Source: Tabrizicola caldifontis (GTDB lineage Bacteria > Pseudomonadota > Alphaproteobacteria > Rhodobacterales > Rhodobacteraceae). Taken from it: 32,837 nucleotides of DNA. The notes below the pieces were generated by a model. It saw nothing but the letters and a program-made list of their open reading frames with translations, was not told the DNA's origin and did not search any database. The stretch lies in the NCBI RefSeq assembly GCF_004762095.1, contig NZ_SIJH01000021.1, forward strand, positions 1 through 32,837, read 5' to 3'. Numbering within the stretch: position 1 is the first letter of the stretch; every line of letters begins with the position of its first letter. Position numbers and translations under genes: made by a program. Shown in pieces: positions 16,301 to 22,458 of this stretch.

Positions 16301-16419
16301 GCTCACGTCGTCTGGTTGGAGGCGCCTGGCTCACCGACCGCGAGGCCCGCCAGTTCCGGCTGACCGCGCCCTTCGCCGCTGGCTGGGATCGCGGCTGGGG
16401 CTTCCTCTGGGGCACCTGA
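13288..16419 (+). CDS. Large J-like tail tip protein with von Willebrand A domain
   Basis: The 1043-residue protein starts at the ATG with GGAG upstream. The N-terminal part carries GFRYSLGMHLALCHGPIDAIREI, as in tail-tip host specificity proteins. A von Willebrand A domain follows at about residues 258-430. It has a complete metal-ion-dependent adhesion site: D265-x-S267-x-S269 (DVSGS), T342 (GGTSF) and D370 (TDGE). After it, IIRECLTNRDWGLGYS and the FGLSLIWQQDSSIEEFIGSVLDHIDATLFIDRRTGLWELRLIR region match the central hub-like fold of J proteins. The C-terminal third is beta-rich. The protein would form the tail tip that contacts the cell, and the A domain suggests metal-dependent binding to a surface ligand. 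The receptor cannot be inferred. Confidence 0.75.
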   Translation: MGGRSKAQTVGFRYSLGMHLALCHGPIDAIREILVDRRTAWSVTTGGGVSGGGAAVETRIGTVAGMTATAALAGDTGATITFPGTRAGVRIGRDYRLQLANGTSQTITLRGVTFNATTNVSSWSVLPEALSFPSQSVEVFEATSAASNAGAGGGRIRIDKPDLFGGESREGGVRGDVDVLMGGPGQGQNDYLAARMDGDVPGYRGLCSLVLRQVYLGINPYLKPWAVRVTRVLTGEAGAAQWYPEKAAIVPEANISDAAIYIALDVSGSMSGTRMAAQKAGVAALIREIGASVDPDRPNDIRIVLWNAGVAGATLRRDMGPDDYAALDAWMLALSNSTSGGTSFDAAFSQGGAFFAGGGSKRRIVIFVTDGEPAPVSSVDAALAIIRMLPPADIFGFNIALANTTSTARIDNTPVDGVPVIPAGNPQALVASLRGAFGNGPDMNPAHIIRECLTNRDWGLGYSTVEIGASFTAAADTLYTEGFGLSLIWQQDSSIEEFIGSVLDHIDATLFIDRRTGLWELRLIRADYTAATLPLFDETNVVDWGRLGRRAPSDLVNSVTVRFTDAWTDDTGAVSVTDTARVQSMGEVIATTLDYPGIRYQGLAIRVAERDLRALSVPLLTGEIVVNREGADLGPGDVIRLRSSRLGLDDVVMRISEIGQGDGRDNGIRLKLAEDVFALGATAIAGGRMPTGSGVAAPPRALSRRMVEEAPYWLLVRELGHTEADRILSEDPDAGAVVATGERPSADALAAELWIDPGTGPAQEGVVAFAPTALLAADISDHPEARVLPVTGWRDIGEVGIGTLASIGGELVRVDGITSTAITVGRGCLDTVPRAHPADTPVIFFDEGARITEDSWAAGETLAIRLLPETGRGTLAFALAPEDSVTLDRRAIRPLPPGRVQANGSYAPDVDALIADDLVLTWTHRDRLTQTSPVIVDHTGSSIGPEPGVGYAIEVRWIDPDIGVALMPPGIVIDAGMGTSWTLAPEDIPETGAPDRTAEIDLAVRSRRLVGGAWLTDREARQFRLTAPFAAGWDRGWGFLWGT

Positions 16420-16458
16420 GCCCCGCAATCACCATCCTCACGACAAGCGAGACCAAGC

Positions 16459-17136
16459 ATGCCCGAACGGATCATGCCGGGACTGGGGCTGCGTGCCTTC
16501 TATGATCCCGGCCAGCGCAACTGGGGCACCAGCCTCAGCGAAGACCTGCGCCGTCTCTCGGCCCTCGTGCAGGCGCGTGCCACATCGCGGACCGCAGCAC
16601 TTCCTGCCACGGGCACCGCAGGCCAGATCGCCATCGTGCCCGCCGCGGCAGGCGCCAATGCCAATGCGCTCGCCCTCTGGGACCAGTCGCCAGCCGGGGC
16701 GGCTGCATGGGTCTACCTGACCCCCGAGGAGGGCTGGCAGGTCTGGATCGCGGATGAAGCGCGGCATGTGCGGTTCACGGGTGGGGCATGGACCGAGGTG
16801 CCCCGACCGGGCGTCGTGCGCATCCGGACGCTGACGGCGACCAGCCACACGCTCGAAGCCGGCGATCTGGGCAGCATCCTCGAGACGACCGGCTCCTCGG
16901 CCGTCACCGTAACGATCCCGATTGAGGCGACCGTGCCCTTCGAGATCGGCACGCTCATCAATGTCACGCAAGTCGGCGCCGGGATCGCCACGATCACCGC
17001 TGCACCGGGCGTGTCGCTCAATGGCGTCACTGGAGGCTCCGTCGCCCTCGATGGCCAATGGTCCGGCGCCGCCCTCGTCAAGCGCGGGGCAGATGCCTGG
17101 GTCATCCAGGGCGCGCTGGCGGGGGCTGTCGCATGA
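16459..17136 (+). CDS. DUF2793 domain tail protein
   Basis: The 225-residue protein begins after a 39-base gap and has the pattern LGLRAFYDPGQRNWGTSLSEDLRRLSALVQARA, then ALWDQSPAGAAAWVYLTPEEGWQVWIADE. This matches DUF2793, a beta-rich domain of tail fibre or tip proteins. The C-terminal half (SHTLEAGDLGSILETTGSSAVTVTIP onward) resembles repetitive beta-sandwich fibre modules. It probably forms part of the tail fibre attached to the J-like tip. Its stop overlaps the next start (ATGA), linking it to the two following fibre genes. Confidence 0.7.
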   Translation: MPERIMPGLGLRAFYDPGQRNWGTSLSEDLRRLSALVQARATSRTAALPATGTAGQIAIVPAAAGANANALALWDQSPAGAAAWVYLTPEEGWQVWIADEARHVRFTGGAWTEVPRPGVVRIRTLTATSHTLEAGDLGSILETTGSSAVTVTIPIEATVPFEIGTLINVTQVGAGIATITAAPGVSLNGVTGGSVALDGQWSGAALVKRGADAWVIQGALAGAVA

Positions 17137-18002
17137 GCCTGCTGATGATGCGCGCCGCCATCCTGGCGCAGGGCGGCGACACCGCTCCGCCGGTGGACAT
17201 CGGCTCTGTCTGGCAACTCGACACAGCCCGCCGCCCTCCGGGCTACACTCTGTCCGATGCCAATCAGACCGCCGTGAACACCTCTGGCGGGACCAACTAT
17301 ATGCGCTGGGTGCCGAGTGCCAAGGCGATCCTGCCCTCGGACGGGCGGCGCTATTGGGAAGTTCTCTGTGCAGCCAGCGGGGCTGCCAGTTTCGACGGCT
17401 ACATGGGCGTCGTCTCCGCCGCGCAGCGCGAGGAGTTCAATGTCGGCAACAACCCGATCACGCTGGGCTCCATCGGCTATCGCGGCAACGGTACCCTCTG
17501 GTCGTCGAACAACACTGTGGCCGAGCAGCGCCTGACCGGCCTGCCCACCTTCGGGGCGGGCAGCGTGCTGATGTTCGTCCTGGACCCGGCCACCGCGCGG
17601 CTCTGGGTCGGCAGGAACGGCGTCTGGCGCGACGATCCGGTGAGCGGGGCGGCAACGTGGACGGCCGCGCAGAGCACGGCCTTCTATCCGCAGGTCCAGG
17701 GCCGCAATCCCGGCGACGGCGGCACGCTGCGTTCGCAGCCCTCGCAGTTCAGCTACCCGGTTCCTCCCGGGGCGCTGCCGCTCGGCTACGAGCACCCCGA
17801 CCTGCGCATCTTCGAGGCGCATGCCTTCATCGAACTGGCCTGGGACAAGGACCTCAGCGTCGGCGAGTTCGAGGCCTGGTTCAATCTCGGCGGCGGCACG
17901 CGCCTCACGGCGGGCGGCGTCTCGATCTTCCTCGATCACGGCGGGGGAACCTCCCTCACCGCCGCCCAATCCGCCCTCTACATCGAAGTGGAACTGCCAT
18001 GA
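17133..18002 (+). CDS. SPRY-like domain phage fibre protein
   Basis: The 289-residue protein has a SPRY/B30.2-like central region: RRYWEVLCAASGAASFDGYMGVV, then GNNPITLGSIGYRGNGTLWSSNN, then GSVLMFVLDPATARLWVGRNGVWRDDP. This follows the usual SPRY order in which a strand of the form 'D..t.kl.f..NG.w' ends the core. SPRY domains mediate protein binding and are found in fibre proteins of some alphaproteobacterial phages. The C-terminal part repeats GGGTRLTAGGVSIFLDHGGGTSLTAAQSALYIE. It overlaps the previous and next genes by four bases each. Confidence 0.65.
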   Translation: MSLLMMRAAILAQGGDTAPPVDIGSVWQLDTARRPPGYTLSDANQTAVNTSGGTNYMRWVPSAKAILPSDGRRYWEVLCAASGAASFDGYMGVVSAAQREEFNVGNNPITLGSIGYRGNGTLWSSNNTVAEQRLTGLPTFGAGSVLMFVLDPATARLWVGRNGVWRDDPVSGAATWTAAQSTAFYPQVQGRNPGDGGTLRSQPSQFSYPVPPGALPLGYEHPDLRIFEAHAFIELAWDKDLSVGEFEAWFNLGGGTRLTAGGVSIFLDHGGGTSLTAAQSALYIEVELP

Positions 18003-18997
18003 GTTACATCCTGCATCTGGGCCACCAGCCCACCGACATCGCCGGCATCTCGGGGCTCCTGAGCACCGCCGCCGGAGGGTTCGACCCGACGCTCGACGTC
18101 AACGCGATCCGGCACGTCGGCTTCAACACCTATTCCGCGCCGTTCTCCTTCTCGGTTTCGGAACCCGTGGGCGATCTCTGGCTGGGGTTCCGCTATGTGC
18201 CGCCCAGCGCCGACGCCAACAGCATCAATCGGTCAGAGGCAAGCTTTCTGGAATTCTACAGTGCGACCAACGTGCTGCTGGCCCAGATCAAGCCGGTCAC
18301 GACGTCCAACCGCTATCACGCTATCGCCGCTGGCGACACCAGCGTGCAGGGCAGTTCCTCCTACACCGCCCCCAACGGTCAGCCGCAATGGATCGACGTA
18401 CGGGTGACGGTCGGTGCCCAGATTACCATCGAGTTCTATGTCGAGGGCGTTCTGCAATCGACGGCCACCGCCGCGAACGCGAATGGAAAGGGCAAGCCGC
18501 GCCACGTGGTCTTTGCCAACACCTCCCTGCACGGGATTTCCACGAACCGCACCTGGTACTACGCCCATATCGCGGCCCTCGACGGCGTCTCGACTATCGG
18601 GCGGCGTTTCGTGCGCCGCAGCCCCAATGCCATCGCCAGCTTCAACCAGATGGTGGGCAGCATCGATGCGCTGCGCGATGGCGATATCGCCACGCGGGTC
18701 GCCAGCACGGCAGCGGGGCAGCGCATGTCCTTCTCGCTGACTGGCCCGACCGGACCCGCCTCGGTCTCGGCCATCGCTGGCGTGCATCTCAAGCAGATCG
18801 CGCAGGCGGGCACGGTCGGGCCCGACGCCACGGCAGGCTTTCTTCGCATCGGCGGGGTGAACCACGATGCCACCCCCGAGACCGTGCCGGACCTCGCACC
18901 CAAGCCCGTCTATTCGAGCTGGGCGGTGAACCCGGTCGATGCGAGCCCGTGGAGCGATCTGACCTTGCCCAACGAGGTTGGGATCCTGTCGGCATGA
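17999..18997 (+). CDS. Phage tail fibre protein, concanavalin/lectin-like
   Basis: The 332-residue protein starts at the ATG inside the previous stop. It shows a beta-sandwich pattern (VGFNTYSAPFSFSVSEPVGDLWLGFRYV, QWIDVRVTVGAQITIEFYVEGVLQST) in which the 'W..vrV.v..qi.ieFYVdG' block is typical of LamG/concanavalin-like folds. The C-terminal part has SWAVNPVDASPWSDLTLPNEVGI, resembling the end regions of fibre proteins. It likely takes part in receptor recognition. The name is inferred from strand pattern and position only. It shares its stop with the start of the DUF6127 gene. Confidence 0.5.
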   Translation: MSYILHLGHQPTDIAGISGLLSTAAGGFDPTLDVNAIRHVGFNTYSAPFSFSVSEPVGDLWLGFRYVPPSADANSINRSEASFLEFYSATNVLLAQIKPVTTSNRYHAIAAGDTSVQGSSSYTAPNGQPQWIDVRVTVGAQITIEFYVEGVLQSTATAANANGKGKPRHVVFANTSLHGISTNRTWYYAHIAALDGVSTIGRRFVRRSPNAIASFNQMVGSIDALRDGDIATRVASTAAGQRMSFSLTGPTGPASVSAIAGVHLKQIAQAGTVGPDATAGFLRIGGVNHDATPETVPDLAPKPVYSSWAVNPVDASPWSDLTLPNEVGILSA

Positions 18998-19284
18998 GCC
19001 CGCGTCGCTCCGGTGAGGGTCATGTCCGGATGCCCGATGCCGAGTTCGAGGAACTGCTGGCACGCGCGGCGGAAGAGGGTGCCAAACGCGCGCTGGCCGA
19101 TGTCGGGCTCGACGGTACAGAGGCTGCAATGGATGTCCGCGATCTACGTGCGCTCGTGGACAGTATCCGGCTGGTGCGCCGCACCGCCATGCAGACAGCC
19201 GTCCGCATGATCACCACCAGCGTCATGCTGGCGCTGCTCGCCGGTATTGCCATTAAGCTCAAGATCTTCGGCGGCGGTCCGTAG
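18994..19284 (+). CDS. DUF6127 family small membrane protein
   Basis: The 96-residue protein has a charged helical N-terminal part (DAEFEELLARAAEEGAKRALADVGLDG), then DVRDLRALVDSIRLVRRTAMQTAVRM and one C-terminal transmembrane helix (TTSVMLALLAGIAIKLKIF) with a Gly-rich end. This matches the DUF6127 family encoded between fibre and lysis genes in rhodobacterial prophages. A holin-like or fibre-anchoring role is possible because it is membrane-bound and precedes the endolysin, but this is not shown. A hairpin terminator follows about 33 bases downstream. Confidence 0.65.
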   Translation: MSPRRSGEGHVRMPDAEFEELLARAAEEGAKRALADVGLDGTEAAMDVRDLRALVDSIRLVRRTAMQTAVRMITTSVMLALLAGIAIKLKIFGGGP

Positions 19285-19317
19285 CCGCGCCCATCCCGAT
19301 CCATCAGCCCAACCGCA

Positions 19318-19339
19318 CCCGCCCTCGTGGCGGGTTTTT
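19318..19339 (+). terminator. Rho-independent terminator
   Basis: CCCGCC and GGCGGG form a 6-bp GC stem around a CTCGT loop, directly followed by TTTTTCGTTTTC. It lies between the structural genes and the endolysin gene, so it may end or attenuate the late structural transcript. The endolysin ribosome-binding site starts only eight bases after the T run, so read-through must supply the lysis genes unless a promoter is hidden upstream. Confidence 0.7.
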
Positions 19340-19356
19340 CGTTTTCGGAGGACCCC

Positions 19357-20031
19357 ATGCCCACGACTTTCCACCGCCACTGGCACGACGTGCCTGAGAG
19401 CACCTGGCGCTGGCCGAACTTCAGCCCGGCCGAAATCGCCTGCCGGGGCACCGGCAAGCTGCTCATTAACGAACCGGCGCTCGACAAGCTCCAGGCGCTG
19501 CGCGACCGGCTGGGTAAGCCGCTGATCGTCCGTTCCGCCTATCGCAGCCCCGAGCACAACAGTGCTGTCGGAGGCGCGACCCGGTCGAAACACCTCGACG
19601 GCGCCGCATTCGACATCGCCATGGCGAACCACGACCCCGTGGCCTTCGAGACCGCGGCGCGCGAGGTCGGGTTCCTCGGCTTCGGCTTCTACCCGCGCTC
19701 GGGGTTCATCCATGTCGATCTCGGTCCCGCACGTCAGTGGGGCGAGCGGTTCCCGGTCCGGGCGACCGCATTTGCAGCCGAGGCTCCGCCCGCGCGCGAA
19801 GTGCTCGCCGACAGCCGCACCATGAAGGGCGGTGGCGCGGCTGGCGTGGCGACACTGGGCGCAGCCGGAGTCGAGGTCGCGCAGAGCGTCCTGGCGGAGA
19901 CCCAATCCGCCATCCTGCCGCTGGTGCCGTATCTCGACACGCTGCGCTGGGTGTTCATCGTGGTGGCGCTCGGTGGCATCGCGGTCACGATCTACGCCCG
20001 GCTCGACGACTGGCGCCGGGGGCGGCGGTGA
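19357..20031 (+). CDS. Peptidase M15 family endolysin with C-terminal membrane helix
   Basis: The 224-residue protein starts at the ATG after a strong GGAGGA site; the earlier ATG at 19327 lies in the terminator stem. Residues 1-130 form a D-Ala-D-Ala carboxypeptidase (M15A) domain with SAYRSPEHN, SKHLDGAAFDI and GFIHVDLG. The likely zinc ligands are H79, D86 and H119, with D121 in the HxD motif. Such enzymes cut peptide cross-links of peptidoglycan. Residues 135-190 are a linker, and residues 196-216 form a transmembrane helix before an Arg-rich end. There is no signal peptide. A lysis enzyme with its own membrane anchor suggests either a fused holin-like function or control by membrane tethering. 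It overlaps the spanin gene by four bases (GTGA). Confidence 0.75.
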   Translation: MPTTFHRHWHDVPESTWRWPNFSPAEIACRGTGKLLINEPALDKLQALRDRLGKPLIVRSAYRSPEHNSAVGGATRSKHLDGAAFDIAMANHDPVAFETAAREVGFLGFGFYPRSGFIHVDLGPARQWGERFPVRATAFAAEAPPAREVLADSRTMKGGGAAGVATLGAAGVEVAQSVLAETQSAILPLVPYLDTLRWVFIVVALGGIAVTIYARLDDWRRGRR

Positions 20032-20285
20032 TCGCAGCGCTGCTCACCGGGATTGCCGCCAGCCGCTGGATGCGGGTGGTCCTGCGCTACGGCGCCATCG
20101 CGGTCGCCGTACTTCTGTTCTTGCTGGCACAACGGCGCTCCGGCGAGCGCGCTGGCAGCCTCGTCGAACGCCTCGAAACCACGGAGAAGGCCAATGATGT
20201 CCAACGCCGGATGCTGGAAGCGGCGGCTCGCCGCCCTCGCAATCGCGACGATCTTGCTGACCGGCTGCGCAACGGTCGCTTCTGA
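20028..20285 (+). CDS. Rz-like inner-membrane spanin subunit
   Basis: The 85-residue protein starts at GTG overlapping the endolysin stop. One transmembrane helix (about residues 19-36, LRYGAIAVAVLLFLLAQ) is followed by a charged, helical periplasmic region (RSGERAGSLVERLETTEKANDVQRRMLEAA). This is the layout of an Rz-type i-spanin: membrane anchor plus coiled coil. A lipoprotein gene is nested in its 3' half in another frame, the classic Rz/Rz1 arrangement. With the partner it would fuse inner and outer membranes in the last step of lysis. Confidence 0.6.
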   Translation: MIAALLTGIAASRWMRVVLRYGAIAVAVLLFLLAQRRSGERAGSLVERLETTEKANDVQRRMLEAAARRPRNRDDLADRLRNGRF

Positions 20286-20445
20286 ACCGCGCCTCGCGAC
20301 CGTTTGTCCGCCCGTGGTGGAGTACACCCGCGAGGTTCAGGCGCGGGCGGCCGAAGAATCGTCGCAACTGCCCGAAGGCTCCTTGATTGCAGAGATGCTG
20401 AGCGACTATGCGGCCATGCGGGATCAGGCGAGAGCGTGTGATTGA
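20194..20445 (+). CDS. Rz1-like outer-membrane spanin lipoprotein
   Basis: The 83-residue product begins at tandem ATGs (20194 and 20197) after GGAGAAGG, inside the Rz-like gene in the +1 frame, overlapping it by 92 bases and extending past it. It has a lipoprotein signal: a positive start, hydrophobic core, and LLTGC lipobox with the lipidated cysteine at residue 25. The mature part contains CPPVVEYTREVQARAAEES, a short periplasmic peptide. This matches o-spanins, although it is less proline-rich than Rz1 of lambda. It ends the phage module; the next gene is a bacterial molybdate regulator. Confidence 0.6.
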   Translation: MMSNAGCWKRRLAALAIATILLTGCATVASEPRLATVCPPVVEYTREVQARAAEESSQLPEGSLIAEMLSDYAAMRDQARACD

Positions 20446-20557
20446 CACCCGTATGGCGATCTTGGCCACGCACTCCTGCCGCAGGCCCACCGCGACCTGC
20501 GAGACCGGAAAGCGATTGCTCTTGCATGCAACCGTAACAGGCCCCGATAGTAGGGAT

Positions 20558-20929
20558 ATGGATACAAATACCAAACGCCCAGTCTTGCGCATCCGGATCG
20601 TCTTCGGCGACGAGGAAATGATCGGGCCCGGAAAAGCCGAACTGCTCGAACGCATCGATCGCTGCGGCTCCATCGCTGCAGCGGGGCGCGAAATGAGCAT
20701 GAGCTACAAGCGCGCATGGCAGCTGATCGGCACGTTGAATGCAATGTTCCGCGAACCACTTGTCGACAGCACCCGCGGCGGGCCGGGCGGTGGCGGGGCG
20801 GTGCTGACCGAGACGGGCCGGAGGGTCCTGGCCCTTTACCGCGCTTTCGAGGCGGATGCGGCGGCCGCGGGGGCCGCGCGGCTGAACGATATGCAGGCAC
20901 TGCTGCGGGATATTCCCGACGGAAGATAA
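20558..20929 (+). CDS. One-domain ModE-type winged helix regulator
   Basis: The 123-residue protein matches the N-terminal DNA-binding domain of ModE: LRIRIVFGDEEMIGPGKAELLERIDRCGSIAAAGREMSMSYKRAWQLIGTLN is the winged helix with the GSI.AA...MSYK(R/K)AW recognition block. GGPGGGGAVLTETGRRVL is the wing and following helix. The two C-terminal molybdate-binding (Mop) domains of E. coli ModE are missing, as in many alphaproteobacterial homologues. I chose the ATG at 20558 because the family starts there; an upstream ATG at 20408 would overlap the spanin gene. A weak promoter TTGCAT-18-GATAGT (20522-20551) precedes it. It probably represses the modABC operon through the operator at 20956. Confidence 0.8.
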   Translation: MDTNTKRPVLRIRIVFGDEEMIGPGKAELLERIDRCGSIAAAGREMSMSYKRAWQLIGTLNAMFREPLVDSTRGGPGGGGAVLTETGRRVLALYRAFEADAAAAGAARLNDMQALLRDIPDGR

Positions 20930-20932
20930 CGA

Positions 20933-20981
20933 TTGACCTTCGTGCTCTGTTCCGGCGATATGTTTCTTGAACAATATCACC
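20933..20981 (+). promoter_or_regulatory. modA promoter with Mo-box-like ModE operator
   Basis: TTGACC (20933-20938) is a good -35 box, and the -10 is around 20956-20962 after 17-18 bases. Over that -10 lies an inverted repeat: CGATAT-GTT (20956-20964) mirrored by AAC-A-ATATC (20970-20978). GATAT/ATATC arms and inner GTT/AAC resemble known ModE operators such as the E. coli one, which has paired TAT(A)-type half-sites. Repression would occur when molybdate is plentiful. Confidence 0.55.
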
Positions 20982-20994
20982 GAAGAGGCCGCGC

Positions 20995-21786
20995 ATGTTC
21001 GTTACTTTCTCCCGTCGTTCCGTTCTTGCGGCCGTCGCCGCAGTTGTCTTCGCGACCGGACCCGCCTTGGCTCAGGACGACGCGCCTGTCGTCGCCGCTG
21101 CTGCGGACCTTCAATTCGCGGTCGAAGAGATCGCCGCCGCGTTCGAGGCCGAGACGGGCATGCGCGTGCGGTTATCGATGGGCTCGACCGGCAACTTTGC
21201 CCGGCAGATCCGCGAGGGTGCGCCGTTCCAGATCTTCATGGCCGCGGATGAGCAGTTCATCTTCGATCTGCACCGGGACGGCTTTGCCCCGAACGAAGGC
21301 GATCTTTATGCCATCGGCCGCATCGTGGTGAAGGTGCCGCCGGGCTCGACCCTTGTCGCCGACGGCACCCTCGGATCGCTGCGCCAGGCGCTGGCCGAGG
21401 GGCGGATCACCCGCTTTGCCATCGCCAACCCGGATCATGCGCCCTACGGCCGCCGCGCCAGGGAAGCGTTGCAGCACGCGGGACTGTGGGAGGATATCCA
21501 GCCCTTCCTCGTTCTGGGCGAGAACGTCAGCCAGGCCGCGCAGTTTGCGCTGTCGGGAAATGCCGAGGGCGGCATCATCGCTCTGTCGCTGGCGCTGGCG
21601 CCGCAGTTGCGTGACCTGGGCACCTCAGATCTGATCCCGGAGGATTTCCACGAACCCCTGCGTCAGCGCATGGTCCTTCTGAACGATGCAGGAGAGGTGG
21701 CGCAGGCGTTCTACGCCTATATGAACGCGCCCGCGGCGCGCGAGATCATGGAACGCTATGGGTTCCTCCTGCCAGAAGGCGAGTGA
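20995..21786 (+). CDS. modA: Molybdate ABC transporter periplasmic binding protein
   Basis: The 263-residue protein has a Sec signal peptide (RRSVLAAVAAVVFATGPALA, with probable cleavage after ALA at about residue 25). The mature part starts with VVAAAADLQFAVEEIAAAF, then SMGSTGNFARQIREGAPFQIFMAADEQFI, the oxyanion-binding pattern of ModA (serine and backbone ligands in the GSTGN loop). NPDHAPYGRRAREAL and a final MERYGFLLPEG match the C-terminal lobe. It captures molybdate or tungstate in the periplasm and delivers it to ModBC. The length is usual. The ModE-type operator precedes it. Confidence 0.9.
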   Translation: MFVTFSRRSVLAAVAAVVFATGPALAQDDAPVVAAAADLQFAVEEIAAAFEAETGMRVRLSMGSTGNFARQIREGAPFQIFMAADEQFIFDLHRDGFAPNEGDLYAIGRIVVKVPPGSTLVADGTLGSLRQALAEGRITRFAIANPDHAPYGRRAREALQHAGLWEDIQPFLVLGENVSQAAQFALSGNAEGGIIALSLALAPQLRDLGTSDLIPEDFHEPLRQRMVLLNDAGEVAQAFYAYMNAPAAREIMERYGFLLPEGE

Positions 21787-21789
21787 CCT

Positions 21790-22458
21790 ATGGACTGGAC
21801 AGCGCTCTGGCTGTCCCTGCGGCTGGCCGCATGGACAGTCGTCATCCTGCTTCCTGTCTCGGTCTTCATGGGGCGGTTTCTGGCCTTCCGGCAGTTCCGG
21901 GCAAAGGGGCTGGTCGAGGCGCTGGTGATGCTGCCGCTGGTTCTGCCGCCCACGGTGTTCGGCTTCTACCTGCTCGTGGCCTTCGGGCGGAATTCGCCCG
22001 TGGGGGCGTTATGGCAGCAGACATTCGGACACCAGCTGGTTTTCAGCTTCGAGGGGCTGGTGGTGGCGTCGGTGATCTTCAACCTGCCCTTTGCCATCCA
22101 GCCCGCGCAACGCGGGTTCGAGGCCATCGCGGTCGAGGTGCGCGAGGCGGCGCGCTGCTGCGGGATGTCGCCGCTGACCTCGCTGTGGAAGGTCGAGTTG
22201 CCGCTCGCCTGGCCGGGGCTGATGACGGCGATGGTGCTGACCTTTGCCCATACGCTGGGCGAATTCGGCATCGTGCTGATGGTCGGCGGGTCGATCCCGG
22301 GCGAGACCAAGACCATCGCCATTTCCATCTATGACAAGGTTCAGGGCTTCGACGACCGCGGGGCGGCGATCATGTCGGCGACGCTGGTGGCGATCAGCCT
22401 TTTCACCATCGCGCTCACCTACTGGCTGTCGGCCCGTGTCGGGCGGAGGTTGTCCTGA
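21790..22458 (+). CDS. modB: Molybdate ABC transporter permease
   Basis: The 222-residue membrane protein has five to six hydrophobic segments. The cytoplasmic coupling loop is EVREAARCCGMSPLTSLWKVELPLAWPGL, the EAA motif that docks on the ATPase. LVMLPLVLPPTVFGFYLLVAFGRNSP is the ModB-type segment before it. It starts three bases after modA and its stop overlaps the modC start (TGATG). It forms the inner-membrane pore for molybdate uptake. Confidence 0.9.
   Translation: MDWTALWLSLRLAAWTVVILLPVSVFMGRFLAFRQFRAKGLVEALVMLPLVLPPTVFGFYLLVAFGRNSPVGALWQQTFGHQLVFSFEGLVVASVIFNLPFAIQPAQRGFEAIAVEVREAARCCGMSPLTSLWKVELPLAWPGLMTAMVLTFAHTLGEFGIVLMVGGSIPGETKTIAISIYDKVQGFDDRGAAIMSATLVAISLFTIALTYWLSARVGRRLS

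Noticed and set aside
16713-17969. 418-codon open frame on the - strand
   Set aside because: It is antisense to DUF2793 and SPRY-like genes that have clear starts, overlaps and domain patterns.
20408-20557. Upstream start (20408) for the ModE-type gene
   Set aside because: The extra 50 residues overlap the spanin gene, lack conservation features and precede the normal ModE start at MDTNTKRP.
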